17,061 nucleotides of DNA from Deltaproteobacteria bacterium (GTDB lineage: Bacteria > Desulfobacterota > Desulfobacteria > Desulfobacterales > JAFDFH01), in assembly GCA_019309945.1 (NCBI GenBank), contig JAFDFH010000012.1:1-17061 (forward strand), given 5' to 3'. Below, in pieces: positions 14,301-17,061 of this stretch. Made by a program: the position numbers and the translations under genes. Positions within the stretch are counted from its first letter, which is position 1. The number at the start of each line of letters is the position of its first letter. The notes under the pieces are model-generated. The model did no database searches and was not told where the DNA came from. It was given only the letters and a program-made list of their open reading frames with translations.

Positions 14301-15995
14301 ATGAAAAAATTTCTGGGCGCAGGTCTTCTCATTATGATAGCTATTCCGGCTTTTGCTGAAAATTACCTTCTCAACGGCGGACAAGCGTCACAAATCAATT
14401 ACGAGATGATCCAGAAAATACGGCCTTCCCATGGAACTCGATCGTTGGTTCTCAGTTATGTTCTTCCCGAATCCTTTGACTCGCCGACGTATCGTCAAAA
14501 AATCAGGGACTTATCGTTGCGTTTTTCTCCGGAACCGTCGAAACGTAAAGAAAGGACCGACATTCGTGGAAATAAAGTGCTCGACGTGACCTGGAAGACG
14601 CCCACGAAGGCGGTGACAACGACCATCTGTTTGACCGCCCTCAACAGCGTAAATTTACAAACCCTGAAAACCAGCGCACCATTTCCATTGAGTCGCTTTC
14701 CGAAACATGTAAAAGTATATTTGAAATCCACCCAGCAGGTAAATGTCAACGATCAGGGGATTCGGGGAAAAGCACGTGAGCTTACTGTTCCGGCCAGCAC
14801 GGAATTTGATGCCGTCCAAAGGGTCCTGACATGGGTGGTCGATCACATGCAGTATGTCTTGACCCCCAAGCGTTTTGACGCCATTTACGCTTTTCAAAAC
14901 GGCAGGGGCAATTGCCAAAACTACTCTCATTTGTCAGCAGCCCTGTTGCGGGCGGTTGGAATCCCAGTGAGAATCGTTAACGGAATAACCCTCAAACAAC
15001 CTTATGACATCAAAATCGGGGATAACACCCTGACGATGAAAATGGCGCAGGGTCGACATTCCTGGATCGAAGTATATTTCCCTGATCTGGGCTGGGTACC
15101 GTTCGATCCACAAGGAACTGAGCTGTTCGTGAGCAACCGGTTCATACGAATAGAGGTGGGCCTCGACAACAACGAAACCATTCAAGACGGACTCATTCGC
15201 TGGACCCAGACCCGCGGTATGTCCGGCGAACCCCAACTTGAAGAAAAGATTTATTCCGGATTCCTTGACGACCAGGTAAAGCTCTATGCCCGGAAAACCG
15301 ACTATGGTCCAAGGAAATTATTATTATGCCCTCAAATAGAAACCGTATTTTCAAAAATACCCGTATCCCCACCACCACCGCTTCCGCCAAAACTGCCCAA
15401 AAAGGAGTTACAACGCCTACGTTATGTTAAACCCCATGTATTTGGCAACTTGGAATTTCCCGAAAATGTGGATTTTCTGTCAGCATACGGACCCGCCCGA
15501 CTGGGTGCTGAAGGTACGATGGAAATGCGAAAGAATTTTCTAGTCGAAACGGCCGAATATGTAACCACCCAGGGAAAGCAATATGCTCAGACATTCATTC
15601 TGAATAAGCCGCTACAGTTACAAAAGGTAGGACTTGCACTGCACAAATTCAGCGATGATGGGCAGCTTTGGCTTGAGCTTGTTCAAGACAATGATGGAAA
15701 ACCGGGAAACCCTATTTCCGCCAGCGACATCCTCACCCTTAAACAGGTCCCGTTCACTCCCGGTTATTCCTGGGTAGATTTTGATTTCAGTAAATCTTCG
15801 GTTATTCTATCGCCAGGTCGTTACTGGGTGGCACTTGGATTTACCGGCAGCCCGATTGTCAACTGGTTTTTTTCCTATGGCAAGCCCGTAGGCCCACTGG
15901 ATGGCACGCGCTATAAAATGATATTCGATGCGTCCTGGAGTCGCAGCTTGGCCTATGAATTCAATTACCGGATAAGCGGACTTGCAGCGGAGTAA
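14301..15995 (+). CDS. Secreted transglutaminase-like protein with C-terminal beta-sandwich domain
   Basis: A 564-residue exported protein. A signal peptide (MKK, then a hydrophobic run, with cleavage near PAFA-EN at about 19-20) fixes the start at 14301, preceded by AAGG with 6-nt spacing; frames opening at 14250 or 14265 only add lysine-rich residues. After an N-terminal region comes a transglutaminase-like core with the full triad: C205 (GRGNCQNYSHLSAALL), H253 (RHSWIEVYF) and D269 (VPFDPQGT). Such bacterial proteins are generally cysteine proteases or amidases, not crosslinkers. A proline-rich linker (about 354-369) joins a ~170-residue beta-rich tail with a DNDGKPGNPIS motif, resembling surface or anchor sandwich domains. 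The substrate is unknown. The phosphoesterase gene starts 1 bp after the stop. Confidence 0.85.
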   Translation: MKKFLGAGLLIMIAIPAFAENYLLNGGQASQINYEMIQKIRPSHGTRSLVLSYVLPESFDSPTYRQKIRDLSLRFSPEPSKRKERTDIRGNKVLDVTWKTPTKAVTTTICLTALNSVNLQTLKTSAPFPLSRFPKHVKVYLKSTQQVNVNDQGIRGKARELTVPASTEFDAVQRVLTWVVDHMQYVLTPKRFDAIYAFQNGRGNCQNYSHLSAALLRAVGIPVRIVNGITLKQPYDIKIGDNTLTMKMAQGRHSWIEVYFPDLGWVPFDPQGTELFVSNRFIRIEVGLDNNETIQDGLIRWTQTRGMSGEPQLEEKIYSGFLDDQVKLYARKTDYGPRKLLLCPQIETVFSKIPVSPPPPLPPKLPKKELQRLRYVKPHVFGNLEFPENVDFLSAYGPARLGAEGTMEMRKNFLVETAEYVTTQGKQYAQTFILNKPLQLQKVGLALHKFSDDGQLWLELVQDNDGKPGNPISASDILTLKQVPFTPGYSWVDFDFSKSSVILSPGRYWVALGFTGSPIVNWFFSYGKPVGPLDGTRYKMIFDASWSRSLAYEFNYRISGLAAE

Positions 15996-15996
15996 T

Positions 15997-16722
15997 ATGA
16001 GAATCGCAGTTATTTCCGATATCCACGGCAACCTGGATGCGTTTCAGCAAGTCTTGATCGATATTGACCGTTCCAATATCGACGCCCTGTTATGCCTGGG
16101 TGATAATATCGGCTACGGCCCGGAACCTGAAGCGGTGATCAACTTGATCCGGGAACGTGGTATCCTGTCGGTAATGGGTAACCACGAATTTACCGTGAAG
16201 GACAGAAAATTACTTGATTGGTTTAACCCCGCTGCCCGTCAATCTTTACAAAAAACATTTGAACTTCTTTCTGAAGACTCGGTTCAATTCATTCTTGGTT
16301 TAGAGAGTTACCTGGTTCGATTCGGAGGTCGCTTTGTTCACGGATTCCCGCCCGACTCGGCCCTTCTCTATCTTTTTCAAATTCCAAAACATGAGTTTCA
16401 TCGTGTGTTTAACCAAATGAGTGAATGGATCTGCTTTGTTGGACATACCCATGATCTTCAAATTATTGAATTTGACGGACGAACCCTAATCCATACACCG
16501 TTAAATGAAGGTATAACCAACCTGAACACGGATACACAGTATATCATAAACATTGGTAGTGTCGGCCAGCCCAGAGATGGGAACAATAAGGCCAAATATG
16601 TTATCTGGGATAATTCAAATAATTATATCAATGTGAGATTTATCCCTTATGACATTGCAATCGTGGTCAATAAAATTATCGCCGCAGGGCTCCCAAAGAT
16701 ACATGCACTGCGACTTTGGTAA
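15997..16722 (+). CDS. Calcineurin-like metallophosphoesterase (YfcE/MJ0936-type)
   Basis: A 241-residue cytoplasmic metal-dependent phosphoesterase with every metal-site motif: SDIHGN at 7-12 (D8, H10), GDNIGYGP at 35-42 (D36), GNHE at 61-64 (N62, H63), H115 (FVHG) and GHTH at 149-152. Relatives hydrolyse phosphodiesters or nucleotides such as diadenosine polyphosphates; the natural substrate here is not evident. The ATG at 15997 gives MRIAVISD and sits behind GGAG with 4-nt spacing; an upstream start in the same frame would overlap the transglutaminase gene. The 1-bp gap to that gene implies one mRNA. It is followed by 65 bp of plain sequence and element C copy 2; no clear terminator is seen. 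Confidence 0.92.
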   Translation: MRIAVISDIHGNLDAFQQVLIDIDRSNIDALLCLGDNIGYGPEPEAVINLIRERGILSVMGNHEFTVKDRKLLDWFNPAARQSLQKTFELLSEDSVQFILGLESYLVRFGGRFVHGFPPDSALLYLFQIPKHEFHRVFNQMSEWICFVGHTHDLQIIEFDGRTLIHTPLNEGITNLNTDTQYIINIGSVGQPRDGNNKAKYVIWDNSNNYINVRFIPYDIAIVVNKIIAAGLPKIHALRLW

Positions 16723-16787
16723 AAGATAATATCCCCAAAAAGAAATTGCCTTCCCCCAAAAATCTCAATGCCTTATTAACGTCTGTG

Positions 16788-16981
16788 GTAACTTCTCAAA
16801 AACTTATGGTTAAACATACCAGCGGAGTCATCCGGTAGTTTTTTTCAAAGCGGGCAACTGTTTGAAGCCGTTTAGGGCGGCTTACAGTGACCCGAACAGC
16901 ATAAATTGTTGATTGTAGCCTGTTTGTGCTAAGCATTAGCGGATGGCACAGCGGGCCTACCGGAACATATTGAGAAGTTAC
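16788..16981 (+). repeat. Element C copy 2, 194-bp internally deleted
   Basis: The same 12-bp termini (GTAACTTCTCAA at 16788-16799, TTGAGAAGTTAC at 16970-16981) and near-identical flanking interior as 2124-2394, same orientation. It lacks a 77-bp segment after GTGCTAAGC. The missing part contains one of the inner inverted arms and an ACGGC/GCCGT hairpin. It lies 65 bp downstream of the metallophosphoesterase gene. Confidence 0.87.
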
Positions 16982-17052
16982 GATATTTTAATCTGAAAAG
17001 TATAGTCCTCTAATCCCGTCGAAGATCACGCAATGCGAGGGACAGAGCTATT

Positions 17053-17061
17053 TAGTGCCCA
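17053..17061 (+). repeat. Element A copy 3, cut by the window edge
   Basis: The last 9 bases, TAGTGCCCA, are identical to the first 9 of element A copy 1, including the GCCC variant that differs from copy 2. Only the terminus is visible, so the call rests on context and needs the adjoining sequence. Confidence 0.5.

Overview
The window looks like ordinary chromosome from an anaerobic Desulfobacterota-type bacterium (Desulfobacterales-like). This is inferred from the gene repertoire (DUF89 protein, FolE2, short-type Psd, TtcA with rpoZ and greA) and moderate GC content, not from any marker gene. It carries 15 intact genes and one 5'-truncated gene. No rRNA, tRNA or CRISPR array was seen. The intergenic spaces are crowded with short non-coding inverted-repeat elements of at least three kinds (called A, B and C here), and these are the least ordinary part of the window.

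Layout. 1-31: flank of an unseen left neighbour. 32-176: element A copy 1. 239-1099 (-): DUF89/ARMT1-like protein. 1100-1623: largely empty, with one hairpin. 1624-2067 (+): dtd. 2124-2394: element C copy 1. 2420-3658 (+): PBP4-type D-Ala-D-Ala carboxypeptidase. 3662-4456 (-): folE2, tail to tail with the previous gene. 4544-4688: element A copy 2, inverted relative to copy 1. Then a long leftward series (coordinates descending): lon (12851-10449) overlapping tsaB (10452-9763); a promoter; psd (9613-8942) overlapping pssA (8945-8157); leuB (8075-6999); a 5'-truncated asd remnant (6993-6397); greA (6385-5918); rpoZ (5793-5479); ttcA (5448-4723). Rightward from 13209: an orphan prepilin peptidase, element B, a secreted transglutaminase-like protein, a metallophosphoesterase 1 bp downstream of it, element C copy 2, and the first 9 bp of a third element A at the window edge.

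Gene cooperation. Psd and PssA form the phosphatidylethanolamine branch and are translationally coupled. Lon and TsaB (t6A tRNA modification) are coupled by a 4-bp overlap. GreA and omega serve RNA polymerase, and TtcA thiolates tRNA. LeuB and Asd belong to leucine and aspartate-family biosynthesis, but here asd has lost its first ~145 codons, including the catalytic cysteine, exactly at the leuB stop. The transglutaminase and phosphoesterase genes form a two-gene unit of unknown role.

Main points for follow-up: (1) elements A and B share a conserved internal core but have different termini; (2) element C copy 2 is copy 1 minus exactly 77 bp, and copy 1 sits 25 bp before dacB and may supply its -35; (3) the asd truncation; (4) an NADP-like cofactor signature in LeuB; (5) an expanding 12-bp repeat in the rpoZ tail.
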